64,000 nucleotides of DNA from Torreya grandis (GCA_037957365.1 JARHVA010000316.1:682001-746000), one strand, 5' to 3'; positions 48,758 through 61,389 are shown, counted from the first letter of the stretch. Numbers and translations are program-made. Notes: generated by a model not told the origin, from the sequence alone.

Positions 48758-48775
48758 GTCCTACTGGGCATGCCA
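48758..48775 (-). other. Element C primer-binding site
   Basis: On the minus strand TGGCATGCCCAGTAGGAC, five bases inside the LTR border. It matches the A site at 14 of 18 positions and gives the minus orientation. Confidence 0.75.
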
Positions 48776-48780
48776 AAAAC

Positions 48781-51700
48781 TATTTTCACTTGGATTTTCA
48801 CCCTTTGAGGAGATGTATCAACTCTCCTCATCAAAGTGTCACAATTGAAACACCTCTAGGCTTGTGGGTAGTCTATGAATGATGTGAATCTCTAGATAGG
48901 GATAACTCCCTTGATGTACCACTTTAGATCACTACTACAACTAACATTTTTTAGGGAAAAAGAAGAGATAAAATTGAAATAAAACTATCCTAAGGGAGGT
49001 GATACACCAAATTAGATGATGAATACCAACCAGATGCATGTTACACATCAGAATAAGGAACTAACTAAACATACACTTCTCCAATCTGCATCTTCTCACA
49101 TCAGTGTTTCATTATGAAGCTTGTGATGAATGTTTAGGCTAGGAGGAGTAGATAAGAGTCCTAAGATATAATTATTTGAGTATGCTAACTCACTAAACCA
49201 TGACACCTCATATTACACTTCACATGACCTGCAAGAAGAAGCTTTCAAACTACAAATAGGTGAGAGAATGAAACAATAATGCTAAGGAAATAATAAGTCA
49301 TCACTTAACAAAAATAAAAAATTCATGTAATCACACTATGAATAGTCATGGAAGAGGTAAAAATAATAATTATTGTTTATCAAATGGTATGAAAATGAGC
49401 AAGTCTTTGTCATACTCAGGTGGAACATCCTTACAAAGGCCAAAATGGCTAGTTCTTATAGAACTTGAGAGAGAGAGGAGAAGAAATAAGTCTTTAGGTA
49501 AAAAAACACTTGTAAAGATGAGAAAATGAGTTACTAATGAATGAGAAGAATATGTGAAATGAACCATGCAAGGTTAGGAAGTAAAAGTGCCCATCCAAGT
49601 CATGAAACTCATGGAAAGTGGCATGAAATTTCCTTTATTGGCTTAAAAAATTACTTTCATTATTCACCTCTATTTAAACATCCCAAAACTGACTAGGCAT
49701 AGGTATGATGATTGGAATGATAGGGAAAGATTTTAGACATGCCTCTGCATGCACTGGTTATAGTCTTTGTCATCCAATATCATTTGAGAATGAGCCATCA
49801 ACCTTTGTAGTCTAAGAAAATCCTCTTCTACACACCTTGTATACTTGGATTCCAAAAAGCGTCAGTTTTACATAAAAATTAGTATAAGGGAGTGGATGAC
49901 ACTTGTCAAGACCCTCCATGGAATTAGAGGCATTAGGCGTACCTTAAAATTAGCTCACTTGAATTTTTCCACCCTTCTCACTAGCTCGATCACTGTGCCA
50001 GTTTTGACTCACTAAGATGAAGCACCTGGTTGAGGCACCTATGAGTTGTTACATGGTATGAAAATAAAATTTAAAGTTATATTATATCCTAATCTTCCCT
50101 TCCATGTGATTGACATCTATTGGAACCTAAAAAACACATAAAATAAAAAAAATACCCTATTTTATACTCCATTCATACAATTTATTACAACTCAAAAGGA
50201 TGGGAAGGAGCCTAAAATATTCCTCTAAAATTTTCAATCACTTTCATGTTCAAACTATGTCATTATAATAGCTTTCCATCTCCATTTCCTCCATCGAGTC
50301 AATAACTAGGGTTTGTAAGGGTTTAAGCCTGTTTCACCCTCTTAAGAAGAATTCATAAAAACATAACATTTAAATTGAAAAAAAATTCCAAAAGAATGAT
50401 ATTTAGGACCCTTGATAACACCTCTAAAACTCTTTGATCTCCATGTAAGGTTCCAAGGGAGATATGAGCATTCTAAGTTTCCCTATCGAGCTCTTTCCTT
50501 TGATCTACACATGCTTAAATTGTCATTGAGACAAAATATGACCTCTTTATGTTTCCCCTAAATTATTTAGACTTTTACATATCTAAAATTTCGTTATTAG
50601 CATTCAAAAATACATTTTAATACTCTACCAAATCTATGTAAGTTAAAGTGACCTTATATTTGGCTTTTAGGCCTAAACCTGCCTAACAAGCCCATTTGCA
50701 TATTTGGGGTTTAGAGTACCCTGTTGATATTAAATCCTTATATGATTGGTTATTTATGTTTTAATTTGTGTGTTTCAACTTTAAAAACCTCTCCTAAAGT
50801 TCCAAACAACTTCTGGCCCACCCTTCTATCTCCTTTTGTCAAGATTGTAGGGTTTATGCATGAGGGAAGTGCCCTTTGTCTAAGTCAAAATAGAGGGAAC
50901 TTCCCCTATTATTTTAGACCAAAATAATATTTTATGGTATTTTTAAATATTTTAGGACATATCACACAAAATATCAGCCATCTATTAGGTCATTTGACCC
51001 TCCAACCTCTCCAAAACCCAAAATAAATTCTTAGAAGGCAGGATGTGTGCAAGGTTTGGGGTATAAGTTGTATGTTGCAACATTAGATCTAACTTTATAA
51101 TATATATCCATCATGGTGGTGTCATTACATTACTATTATTATTATGGATATGTTATAATCCTTATTCATCACTCAAACCCTTCATGTACCCCTCATACTC
51201 CTACCTAGTCCAGACTATATGCATAAACTCTTGACTATGTTTCTACCTAAAAGGGGACACCTATATGTTACCATTCATGCATAAATATTGAAATAATATT
51301 TAAAGACACATTTATAGTTCCTTTTAGTCACTTGGTAATTTTTTAAAGTTATTTTTTTCACTTTACCTAGTTTAGACCATCACTTTGAACCTTAACCATG
51401 CTCACTGTTGTCATAGTCAAACATAGTCAACTATGTTATGACCAATATAATCCTATAGGTGTGAATTATTTGTTTGATAGGATACACACCAGATTTTGAT
51501 CTTATTATATATTTTTAGACATCCTCCATAGACTAATATAAGTGTTTCATGCTTAATTCCTTGCTGAGGATAGTGTGAGAACTTGACCTTTGGTTGTAGG
51601 TGAATAATATGCAGATAATGGCACCTTCAGGAGTTTCATGAGGACCAAACACAATATATTATCTATTTTAAAGATACTTGTTGTCATTTTTATTTCATTC

Positions 51701-53749
51701 ATCTTGGAAAAAATTTTAACCATGAATACATACCCAATTTTCACTTGAAGATGCTAGAGTCACCTTGGAACTTCAAAAATCTATAGATGGCATTGCCATG
51801 ATTTAATAGCCAAAGGGGCAATTTTGAGCCTTCCTAGTAAGAAAACCGTATGACCAAATAACCTTATTCATTTTATAATATGAAAATTTATGGTGAGGGT
51901 ATATAATTAGTGCATTTTGGATGATTAAAACTCAACCTAACATTGTTCTAAGGTACCTCCAAAAAGCCTAAGTGCTTTATTTTGCATGTTTAGGGATTTG
52001 ATCCATGAGAACAATCCCTAGATCCTTTAGCATGGTTTCCAACCTCCCATTATCAATATATAATTTAAAATAGGTATTATCATGTAAAAATTACTATAAT
52101 ACTTTAATTAAGGTTTCATCACTTGTTTAACCTCTTTGTATAAATACCTTTATGTCTCTACCATTGTCACCTTAGGTGGTCATTGTAACATATAGGTAGA
52201 GAATGCAAAACTAGATAGTAAGCAAGATGTATGAGTTAAAATTAAGTTTTTTCCTTTACAAAAGGTTTAAAATAGGCTCCTTTAATCAAAAATGATATTT
52301 TTTTTATCTCATCTACATCCTTACAACATGATTGATCCTCATGAGGTACCACCTGTATGTGTATATTAAGTTACTTGCAGGCAGTGAGCATGATTGGTGT
52401 GATAGGAATAGTATTTGGACTTTAAAGGGTTTTGATATTATTTAAATAAAAAAAAATACATTATAAACATTATAAGTCACTTGAAACAAGTGTCAATAAC
52501 TTCTTTTCAATGTGAAATCTCCCCTCCATGACACCTATAGATGAGAATTTTCATATATGCAGGCATACAGTGAGTTGGAACTATGTATGGCGTGTTTTAT
52601 TTCATGGTCACTATATATCTTACCATGATATTGGAATGAAGCATTATGATGTTTTAAATATTAAATAAAACTTTCAAACTCTATTTTCAATGTGCACTCC
52701 TTGTTGTAAACAATTGTTATAGAGTAGGCAGGGATAACAAGTGACTGTTTATGTGGAATATGAGCTTGAAAACTATGAATATTGATTTGGAGACTAAATT
52801 TGGAAGGTAAAAGGAATAAATAGAGAATTTAAAACATATAAATGATATATCACAACTCTATGTAACCATTATTAAACATGAAAATCTAAAAATGGTGGAA
52901 AACTGGCCTGCCATCCCAAATGAGAATAGTCTGTAAACTTAAGATGATTTGATCATAAAATCACTTTGGAACATTAAAATAGGAATTAAGAGTATTTGAG
53001 AAGCTATCCAACATCCTTTGGAGTCAATCTTACCAATTTTATCGTATGGACTTACCCAAACAAGAGCAAAACCTATAGGGTGCACAGATTGACAAGCAGA
53101 AAAATATAGTCAACTTGTAAAAGATGGTTTATAAAGATTGATTGACCAATCTTAGAATTATTATTATTTAAATGTATATCTCTATGTTTAATACCACCTA
53201 CTAGAGGAATTTTACCTAGAACTTATTCTATTGATCATACCAAACACAAACCCATATAAAACAAAAAAAGAGCAAAATGTTTTTGGGCCTTTTTTAACAC
53301 TTACAAAGCATGTCAAGAACTAAGATGAGTGTGAAGAAGACTAAGATTAATTCCATGACCTTCTCCCATGTGTCACCTTTCTCCATAGGCTGTACAAGTA
53401 CCAAAATCTTCTTTTTTCCTAGAAAACTACTCTTTCTTTTGAAGAACTTATTAATTTTAGTTATGAAAAATTAATTAAGGCATAATAGGACACATGTCAC
53501 ATGACATCACTCTTATTACACCTTCACACTTACCTAGGAGTCCATAAAACTCATTTAATACCCTATTTTGACCTCAAAATAATATAAAGACTAAAATTAC
53601 TAATGACCAAGGCTAATATAACACAAAACCACACTAAAACACATATAATACACCTTAAGACATATATATTAGACCCATAAAGCACCTAAAAATAAAGTTT
53701 TTATTTATAGGGTCCCCAATTTGACCTATATGGTCAAATTTGGTCAATA
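48781..53749 (-). repeat. Element C 5' LTR (in sense)
   Basis: About 4.97 kb, unbroken. Plus-strand ends TATTTTCACTTGG and GGTCAATA are decayed from TG and ACA. The phrase GTGGATGACACTTGTCAAGACC at about 49888 is the empty site for the B insertion in the other LTR. No coding signal is seen. It keeps variants of the CACCTGTAGGTG palindrome (52174, 52540). Confidence 0.92.
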
Positions 53750-53754
53750 ATTAC
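53750..53754. repeat. TSD of element C (right)
   Basis: ATTAC, identical to 14556-14560. Confidence 0.85.
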
Positions 53755-53863
53755 CATCATTTTTGACATGTATCCTTGGTTTGACTTGGTGAGTTTGCCT
53801 TTCTTACTTAATATTTTCTTGTTTGATTTTTTCAATCTTTAGTAGCCTTAGCTTTTCAGTTAC
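53755..53863 (+). other. Element D remnant between C and E
   Basis: About 110 bases of D 3' noncoding sequence caught between two insertions. The only support is position and TSDs. Confidence 0.6.
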
Positions 53864-53868
53864 CTTAA
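53864..53868. repeat. TSD of element E (left)
   Basis: CTTAA here, CCTAA at 61385-61389: four of five bases agree. Confidence 0.6.
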
Positions 53869-55053
53869 TGATTTAACAATTTTGGGAATATTGAAGTATT
53901 ATTCCTATTTTTGTTAAGGGTTTGAGCTAATTAAATTAGTAAATAAATATGTAATAATCAAGCTTATGATTTGTATAATTTGACTATAATTTAAATATTT
54001 CCAAAAATAGTAATAAGGGAGAGAAAATAAGACTTAGATAGAAATTGATTGAGATGACTGTTGTAAGGTCTAAAATTCACTATAAAAGACTAGGACACTA
54101 TCTCAAATCAAGATTTAGTTTTCATTTTATGATTGCACAGGAGCATCAAAGTAAGACACCCTGGGGTATAGTGTTATAGTCCTCTTATAATTATATTGTT
54201 CAAGATATCTTATCTTTCTAGGTTTTATTCGTTGTGTCTATGTGAGCTTGCCTATGAAATTTTGACTATTGGATATCTATAGAACACCTTATAGAGCAGA
54301 TTTTGTCTTAAAATCCTAGACTCCATCATTTTTTGATCAACTTTGGGAAAGAAGGGGCTTAGCATGTGTAATATGCACTAAACATGTGTCCACACCCCTT
54401 ATGTGGGCATGCCGCCTACATACCAATACTCTGAAGAGGGATCAAGCCATATGTAGTTCTCCCACTTGATGTACTTTATGAAATAGTATGTATGAAGATG
54501 TAGAAATGTTAAACTGGGTATACTTGAGGTGACTAGGGACTGGTGTAAGGATTTGGATAAGCTTGTAAATGTATTAGATGGTTGTATGTAAAACATAGGG
54601 AAATATGCCTGAGTAGTGTTTCTTGTATTCTTGCTTTCTTTTATGATATTTACCAACCACTTTTAAATGAAATTTAAATGAGATTTTATAGGGATCTATT
54701 GGTCATGGGTCGAATGTATTCACATTAGACCAACAATAATGAGGAGAAGAACCAGAAGAAACTAACAATTAGAGTCTAAAATACACGTAGATGGGAGCAT
54801 AAAAAATGGACACCCTAGTGTTTGACGTTATAGTCCAAGTTGGGTGTTGTCTTGAGGGTACAAGACCTAGGGGATGTATTTTTCATGGGAAGAACAATTT
54901 GGTAGAGTTGGGATTAGGTATAAAAGGCTAAAAATGATTAGGAATCAATGAAAAGATGCTTATGAGGGTCATGAGAGTAAGCAAGATAGACTTATGGGTT
55001 GGTTGTCACAAGTCACACTCAAATTACCAATTTTCACATTTTATATGATTACA
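53869..55053 (-). repeat. Element E 3' LTR (in sense)
   Basis: Matches 60208-61384 over its length, e.g. GGGAATATTGAAGTATTATT, CCTACATACCAATACT and the ending CACATTTTATATGATTACA. Confidence 0.92.
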
Positions 55054-55068
55054 TTTCCCCCCTTTATT
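55054..55068 (-). other. Element E polypurine tract
   Basis: On the minus strand AATAAAGGGGGGAAA, directly before the LTR start TGTAATC. It is the best PPT in the window and fixes the orientation. Confidence 0.9.
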
Positions 55069-57690
55069 CTAGTGATGTAGCAAAGAAAAATACTAGGATA
55101 AAATAAAAATAGAAAGTGTTCCTAAAATTACCTACAAAGGTTAAGCTCATGAAGTTGTGTGATGATATGTGTACATAGAGATATCATGATGTGAAGTGTG
55201 AATTTATAAGAGAAAACAAAGAGTAAATAAGTTCTTACTAGATACACTATATCTAAAATAAGGATGTATAAAATTAGGTAAGAGAGAGAGGAAGAAAAAT
55301 GAATGAATACACCTCACTGAGTATATGGACCAATACAAAACCTATTATGATGCTGAGTGATGCTAGATGTGTGCTAGATATGTTGGGTATGTGCTATACT
55401 AAGAATAATATTATGAACAGAGCTGAGTGCTCAATTCCCTGAGAGTGGATCAAGGATGCAAAGACTGACCCTTTGGCTTCATTATCACCCACTAAGTGAA
55501 GCTACATGATTATTCATGTGTTGATCAATGTTTAGACTATGTGTCTAATCCATCTAAATAGGTGGATTAAGAATACAAAGGTTGGTTAGTCCTTTGGCTC
55601 CATCATTACCCCGTAAGTGAAGCTATAAACTGATACTAATATGAAATGTATGTTATATGAGATGGCTTATGAAGCCCATGAATTTTTTATAATCTAATAA
55701 TGTTGTCATGGAGAGCCAAATGTATGCTAAAAACTAGGCTAAACTTGGCCACTCCAAAAGCTGAAGATTAGGCTTGTATGAAAGCCACTTTAAAACTGGG
55801 TACTAGGCTTATATGAAATCCATTCCTAAATTTGGAGGTTAGGCTTGTATGAAATCCACTCTAAAATTATGCCAACCACCTATAGATAGAATAAGGCACA
55901 TAACTATTGAGAATGCCTAGGTAATATGCTAAACTCAAAAATAAAAGAAGACTAATGTGTCATGCACATTTCCCCCAATCACTAGTGTCTGAAACATGGA
56001 TTCTGATCTAGAAGTTATACCAACTATCATATCTAAAAATGGAAGTGAGAGCCATCATTTTTCACATGATTCCTCCTATATCTAGATTCTTTGATTAAAA
56101 GTTTACTAAAAACTTCTAATTCTAAACTAGGCTGAATGTGCAAATTGTGGCTAAACCTACTTTTATGCCTATTTATGGAAAGTTTAGTTTTTTTTCTATT
56201 TAGATAAGAATGTCAAAACTAGACACCCTACTATCTGATGCTATAGTCCAATCTTAGCATTATTATCTTGGGATAAATCTAATGATTATTCTAAAACTGT
56301 TACTGTCTTCCTAGTCTATTTTGACTAGTTTAAAGTCTAGTTATTATTTTAGGTGTTCTTAAAATTGCTTTTTTGACTATTAGGATATCTAATCTTTGTG
56401 ACAAAACCCCTATTTTTTTCCCCCTCTTTTGAGGTAGGAATTCAAACCTTGCAATGACTTCACTCATAAGAAAGAGCCCTTTAAGTGTGTTATACTACAA
56501 AAATACATGATATAGAAATGATGATCGACAAGATATCTTAAGATATAACATGGTTTGAATTTGTGATTGTTAGATCAACAAGGGTATGCCTAGATAGATA
56601 TAAAAATGTAATATCATGTGTAATTTACTAAACTAGAATTTGAAGTATTAGTTATTTGTGGTTAGTTGTCAAGGAGGGATGAAGCATGATGTCCATCATG
56701 ACATCTAAGAAAGCAAGGTAATGCATGATGTGGATCATGGCATTGCAAATAGTGAGAAGAAAACAAGAAAAAAACACACAAGGCATAAATCAAGAATCAT
56801 ACAAGAGCGGATATGGAGCCAAAAAAAAGGGACATGGGAACATGCCACTCAAACTAGAAAGCAATCATACAGAGCATGTTCAAATGTTATATACACATAT
56901 AATTGAAATAAACAAAGTTAGCAAAAGGGCCACAGGCACATAAAAGAGTACAGGCAAAGGACATTGAAAAATGTCCTAAGGCACACACAAGATATAAGCA
57001 AAGGACATTGGAAAATATCCTAAGGCACATATATAAGACAAATAGGAACTTAGAAATGCAATCACATCTAGCTACACAAAGCAAGAAAGGAAAGCATATA
57101 AAAACTAGAAATACAATCATATCTACTTAATCAAAGACAAAAGTGAAAGTATGAAAGACTTGGAGTACAAGAGTATGTATATGCTAAGAAATACACAATT
57201 TTTATATATTAGTGAAATGTTGATAGAGTAATCTATGTAAGCTAGTGAATAATGTACATCAACATGATAACTAGAGTGTGTGGTGAAGGAATGACATAAC
57301 CTAGATGGTGTAATCATGTAGAAGGTTCCCCTAGAGGGTAGATATATTGATGTTTATATTGAATGTAGGAGTAAGATAACCCCCTTAATGGGTAGAGTGA
57401 AGTAATCAAAGATCTATATGTCACTGCACACACTCAAAGAAGATCAAGTGAATCATGGTAATGTAGATAAATTTACAAATAATATCATAGAATAATAAAT
57501 GTAAGTCTAGCATGGTACTAGCAATGTAAAACATGGATGATACATACAATTGAAATGTTTTCATCTTTTTGAATTATTTAAATGTTTTTGTATTTTTGAA
57601 TGTATTTTAATGTTTTTGTATTTTTAGAATAAACTATGTAAAATCAATCACGAGGAGACTATGTACAAGTAATTTAAAAGAAACTATGTA
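55069..57690 (-). other. Element E internal noncoding or decayed region with short tandem repeats
   Basis: No domain is readable on either strand. Local repeats: a two-copy unit of about 123 bases (YCCTTTGGCTYCATYATYACCC...TAAGTGAAGCTA at about 55470 and 55595), three copies of about 43 bases (AGGCTTRTATGAAATCCA, 55770-55866), and two copies of AAGGACATTGRAAAATRTCC (56956, 57001). Confidence 0.5.
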
Positions 57691-57770
57691 CAATCATTCA
57701 AAAAGAAAACTATGTACAAGTAATCTGAAAAGAAGCTATATATAAGCATTTGAATAAATCAATATGTACA
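57630..57770. repeat. Short tandem repeat, AACTATGTACAAGTAAT type
   Basis: Four to five copies of a unit of about 27-31 bases (RAAACTATGTACAAKYAWT plus an AAAAG spacer), within element E. Confidence 0.7.
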
Positions 57771-58990
57771 CAATGGCATAAAAGACTAAGCTAGATGGGG
57801 TAAAGGGTTCAAGGATGGAGCCTGATGGGGAGGGAGATGGAGGAAGGGATCATGGACATCATCTAATGCCTCAAGATCATCATCATATACTATAGATTCT
57901 GTTTGCATGGTGGCTATCTCCTTAGGTATTAGTATGATCTAGGATTTATGTGTAGTTAGAGATCTATCACTTGTAATGGTGTTATCCTATTGATGATAAA
58001 TTAAAGGTTAATATGGTGGTGAAGTTGTTGAGTCTCCTTTGGGATGTTTAAATCTAGTTATAGATGGATTCAATGGAAGTGGTGAGGCTAGTAATGGTGG
58101 TGTTGTAAATTGAATAATACCCTAAACCTATAGTTTATCTAATCTCTACTATAAAGTTGTACATGAATCAATGTCATGACCTATGATCTTATGAAAAAGA
58201 TAAAATGGGTGACCATCCTACTATGATAATATGATAATAAATCTATATTGTATTATAGGTAGTGTGATTCATCCATGATCAAGTAACATCTATAGCATAA
58301 TTTGTGACTTATGCTATGTGTTGCTTGCATGATTCTGAATGATTGGCTCTATATCCATAGAGGTAACCATGTGAACTATATGTGTCAAGTGATATTTTAG
58401 TGTCTGTAAATGTAGAGTATATCTTGAGAGTATAGTGCAAGATTCTAAGAGTGATGTAGGATGTGTAATGAGATCTCTAGAGTCATCTTAGTACTCTATT
58501 GGACCAACTGGTGTAAAGTTCAATCCACACAAATAGTCATCTTTGAGTGTGGATGTCATATCATCATCTAAAGTAGCTTGATAATCTATATCAACATCAT
58601 GTACATGTGGTAACTCATAATTTACCATAAGGGGTAACTGTGATATAGGAGTCTCATCAACTATAGTAGTAGAAGATAGTGGTTGTATAAGAGTATCTAT
58701 AACTGATGGAGTAATGATAACTATTAGAGGAACTATATCTATAGAATTAATTGGTACTATTGGAACTAATGTCGGTGAATGTATAATTGTAATAGGTATA
58801 GGAACCATGAATGATGGAATAGTTGGATCAACTAAAGTTTCTATGACTGGTTGAATAACTGGAGCTGAGGACACAAATGTAAGTGGAGGAGTGTGATATG
58901 TGCTAGTCTATCCAACTTCATATATATATCTAATCAAGATAAATATAATGAGGTGGTAGGTGAACTATGATATGAGGTGTTTCATCTAGA
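57700..58990 (-). pseudogene. Element E post-protease frame
   Basis: Same reading frame as the protease upstream. The longest open part (58874-58488) is Ile/Pro/Thr/Val-rich (IPSFMVPIPITIIHSP) and then acidic (HVHDVDIDYQATLDDD). The frame goes on with stops to about 57700. It matches the position of the variable pro-RT linker of gypsy elements. No enzyme motif is seen. Confidence 0.5.
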
Positions 58991-58999
58991 AAAATAGTT

Positions 59000-59780
59000 G
59001 AAGACGACTCTGTAATATGATAATATTTGAATGGTTGGTTATCTACTGGGCATGTGTATAGGTATCCTTCATGAAAAACTTAACACATCAATGAAGAGTA
59101 GAAGGAAATACCCCCATAGTGTGTATCCAAGATCATCCAAGTAAAATATTATAATAAAGAGGACTTGACATGACCTAAAACTATGTAGAGAGGGTTTCAA
59201 GCCCTACCATGATATCCAAAGTAATGGTGTCCATTGTCTATCATGGTATATCATCAAGCCCTCTAATATTTTTATATGATTTTTGCATGGATACCATATC
59301 TACACCCATGGTATGTAAGAATGTAATATTACATATATTAAGTCCAAAACCACTATCAACTAAAACTCTCTTAACTACAATAGTTTTGACTTGAACTTGT
59401 ATGAATAGTGATAAGTTTTGATAAATAACTATCTAAGATGGCATGTTCTCATGATCAAAAGTAATAGCATATTCTATAGTTTTTAGTGTGTTGCCTACTG
59501 ATGAAAAATAAGCAATCTCTAAATCAATGGTCATAAAAGTCTGAGTAAGTGTCTGATAAAGAATGTCTTTGAACACATTAGCTTTCTAAATTAGTTCTAA
59601 CATAGAAATATTAACTAACATGTTTCTCAACTGATTAATAATATCTTAAGCCTTATGTGAATCTACTTGTGTGGGTGGGTTGGGCTTGGTATGGGAAGGA
59701 ATGGGAGGGTGGTGGGGCTCCTGACTAGGTAGAGGAGGCATGGTGGCATGTAGAGTAACAACTCTAACCTCATTATCTAC
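59000..59780 (-). pseudogene. Element E gag C-terminus and aspartic protease remnant
   Basis: On the minus strand one frame reads SQEPHHPPIPSHTKPNPPTQ, then DIINQLRNMLVNISMLELI and FKDILYQTLTQ (gag C-terminal region). RVLVDSGFGLNICNITFL follows, then KNIRGLDDIP, MDTITLDIMVGLETLS, SSPLYYNILLG and SWIHTMGVFPSTLHQ-like sequence ending CVKFFMKDTYTHA. VDSG (about 59351-59363) is an intact aspartic protease active site; YNILLG-x-x-WIH is the second conserved motif. Stops lie at about 59650, 59605 and 59430, and several more lie in the protease, mostly where relatives have Trp, Gln or Arg. Block order identifies a Tat-type gag-pro. Confidence 0.8.
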
Positions 59781-60187
59781 TATCCATATAGGACTAGTAG
59801 TAGTTATGGGAGGAGATCATAGATAATCGATAGGTTGAGATGGTGGAGGTAGAAATGGTGTCAACTGGGCTCTCTAATGATGGGTAGTGACATCTTAGGG
59901 TTTGAAAATGATATTTTTAAAAAATACTATTGAATTTTAAAATTTAATGTAAATTTTTGATTTGAATATGTAATTAAAAAATCAAAAAAATATACAAACA
60001 TTATTAGGAAAATACTGGGACCTAGTATGGACAACTAGGGTTTGAAATAAATTTATTTTAAAATTACTACAAAATTTTAAAATTTAATGCTAGTTTCTAA
60101 TTTTATTATATAGATAAAAAATCAAATTATAATAAAAATCATTAGGAAATTTACCCTAAGGTTTTTAGGGTTTTTATGCGCAAATGA
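59781..60187 (-). other. Element E leader or gag start, unresolved
   Basis: Only about 400 bases separate the PBS from the gag C-terminal region, so the conserved gag domain must be deleted. An AT-rich near-duplicate (RGGTTTGAAAWWRATWTWWTTWAAAAWTACTA...AAAATTTAATG, about 59899 and 60039) makes up most of it. Confidence 0.5.
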
Positions 60188-60205
60188 AGTAAGTCAGGTT
60201 CACCA
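60188..60205 (-). other. Element E primer-binding site
   Basis: On the minus strand TGGTGAACCTGACTTACT, two bases inside the LTR. It shares TGGTGAACCTGAC with the PBS of element D. Confidence 0.75.
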
Positions 60206-60207
60206 AA

Positions 60208-61384
60208 TGATTTAATAATTTTGGGAATATTAGAGTATTATTCCTATTTTTGTTAAGGGTCTAAGATAATTAAATCAATAAATAAATATGAAATAATCAA
60301 GATACTAATTTGTATAATTTTAATACAATTTAAATCTTTCTAAAAATAGTAATAAGGAAGAAAAAATAAGACTTAGTTGGAAACTAACTAAGATGACTAT
60401 TATAGGGTCTGGAATTTTCACTGTGTAAGACTGGGACACTATCATAAATTAGGATTTGGATTTCATTTTATGATTGGATAGGAACACCAAATTAATACAC
60501 CCTAGGATTTAATTCTATAATCTTCTTTTACCACTATTGTCTAAGAGATCTAGGCTTTCTAGGTTTTATTTGTTGTGTCTATGTGAGCCTACCTATGAAA
60601 TTTTGACTATTGGATGCTCGTGGAACTCCCTATAGAGATAATTTTGTCTTCAAACCCTAGAATCCATTATGATTTGATCAACTTTGTGAAAGAGGGGGGT
60701 TAGTTAATGTAAGATGCATTGAATGTGTATCCACATCTCTTATGTGGGTATACTGCCTACATACCAATACTCCAAAGAGGGATCATGCTATATGTAGTTC
60801 TCCCACCTGATGTGCTTTATGTAATAGTTTATATGAAGATGCAAAAATGCTAAAATAGGTGTACTTAAGGTGACTAGGGAATAGTGTAAGGATTTGAATA
60901 AACTTGTAAGTTTATTATATGGCTATATGTAGAGAATAAGAAAATATGCATGAGTAGTCTTGCTTGCTTTTGTGATATTTACCAACCCATTCTAAATGAA
61001 ATTTGAATGGGATTTTATAGGGATCTATTGGTCATGAGTTTAATGTATTCAAATTAGGATGACAATAAGGAGCATAGGAATAAAAAAAATAGATCATTAG
61101 AGGTAAAAATACACTTGGATAAGAGCACCAAAAATAGACACCCTAGGGTCTGGTGCTAAAGTCCAAGTTGGGTGGTATTTTCTTAAGGGTACGAGACCTA
61201 GGGGATGGATTTGTCATGGAAAGAGTAGTTTAGTTAAGCTAGGATCAAGTCTAAAAGGCTACATATGACTAAGAATCAGTGAAAAGATACCTATGAGGGT
61301 CATGAGAGGAAACAAAATGAACTTATGAGTTGGGTGTCACAAGTCACACTCAAGTTACCAATTTTCACATTTTATATGACTACA
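60208..61384 (-). repeat. Element E 5' LTR (in sense)
   Basis: Homologous to 53869-55053; ends TGATTTAATAATT and TTATATGACTACA. Confidence 0.92.
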
Positions 61385-61389
61385 CCTAA
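61385..61389. repeat. TSD of element E (right)
   Basis: CCTAA, one substitution from CTTAA at 53864-53868. Confidence 0.6.

Larger units (their letters stand above)
14561..53749 (-). mobile_element. Element C: minus-strand LTR element with about 5 kb LTRs and a 2.8 kb internal region
   Basis: C is defined by two homologous LTRs of nearly 5 kb. The right one, 48781-53749, is the 5' LTR in sense. The left one is split by element B into 14561-15626 and 42022-45939 (4,984 bases together). The TSD ATTAC is exact on both sides. The PBS is on the minus strand at 48758-48775, so transcription runs right to left. Left LTR ends are TGTTGTCACT...GGTCAACA; the right copy has decayed TG to TA and ACA to ATA. 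The internal region, 45940-48780, holds one broken ORF and no protease, RT or integrase, so the element must have depended on enzymes made elsewhere. LTRs far longer than the internal part suggest a LARD-like or otherwise non-autonomous element. Size without B is about 12.8 kb. Confidence 0.9.
53869..61384 (-). mobile_element. Element E: minus-strand gypsy-type LTR element with protease but no RT
   Basis: LTRs are 53869-55053 (1,185 bases) and 60208-61384 (1,177 bases), both TGATTTAAYAATT...GAYTACA on the plus strand. An excellent PPT on the minus strand (AATAAAGGGGGGAAA, 55054-55068) lies next to the left LTR, and a PBS (60188-60205) lies next to the right one. The internal region of 5.15 kb holds a gag C-terminus, a protease domain and a following decayed frame, all on the minus strand. 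The remaining 2.6 kb toward the 3' LTR has no RT, RNase H or integrase motif that I can read. It is either non-autonomous or internally deleted. It sits in D 3' noncoding sequence. Confidence 0.88.

Noticed and set aside
49338..49567. Open frames on both strands in the C LTR with partial counterparts near 15100-15360
   Set aside because: Similarity is LTR homology; frames are disrupted between copies and show no domain.
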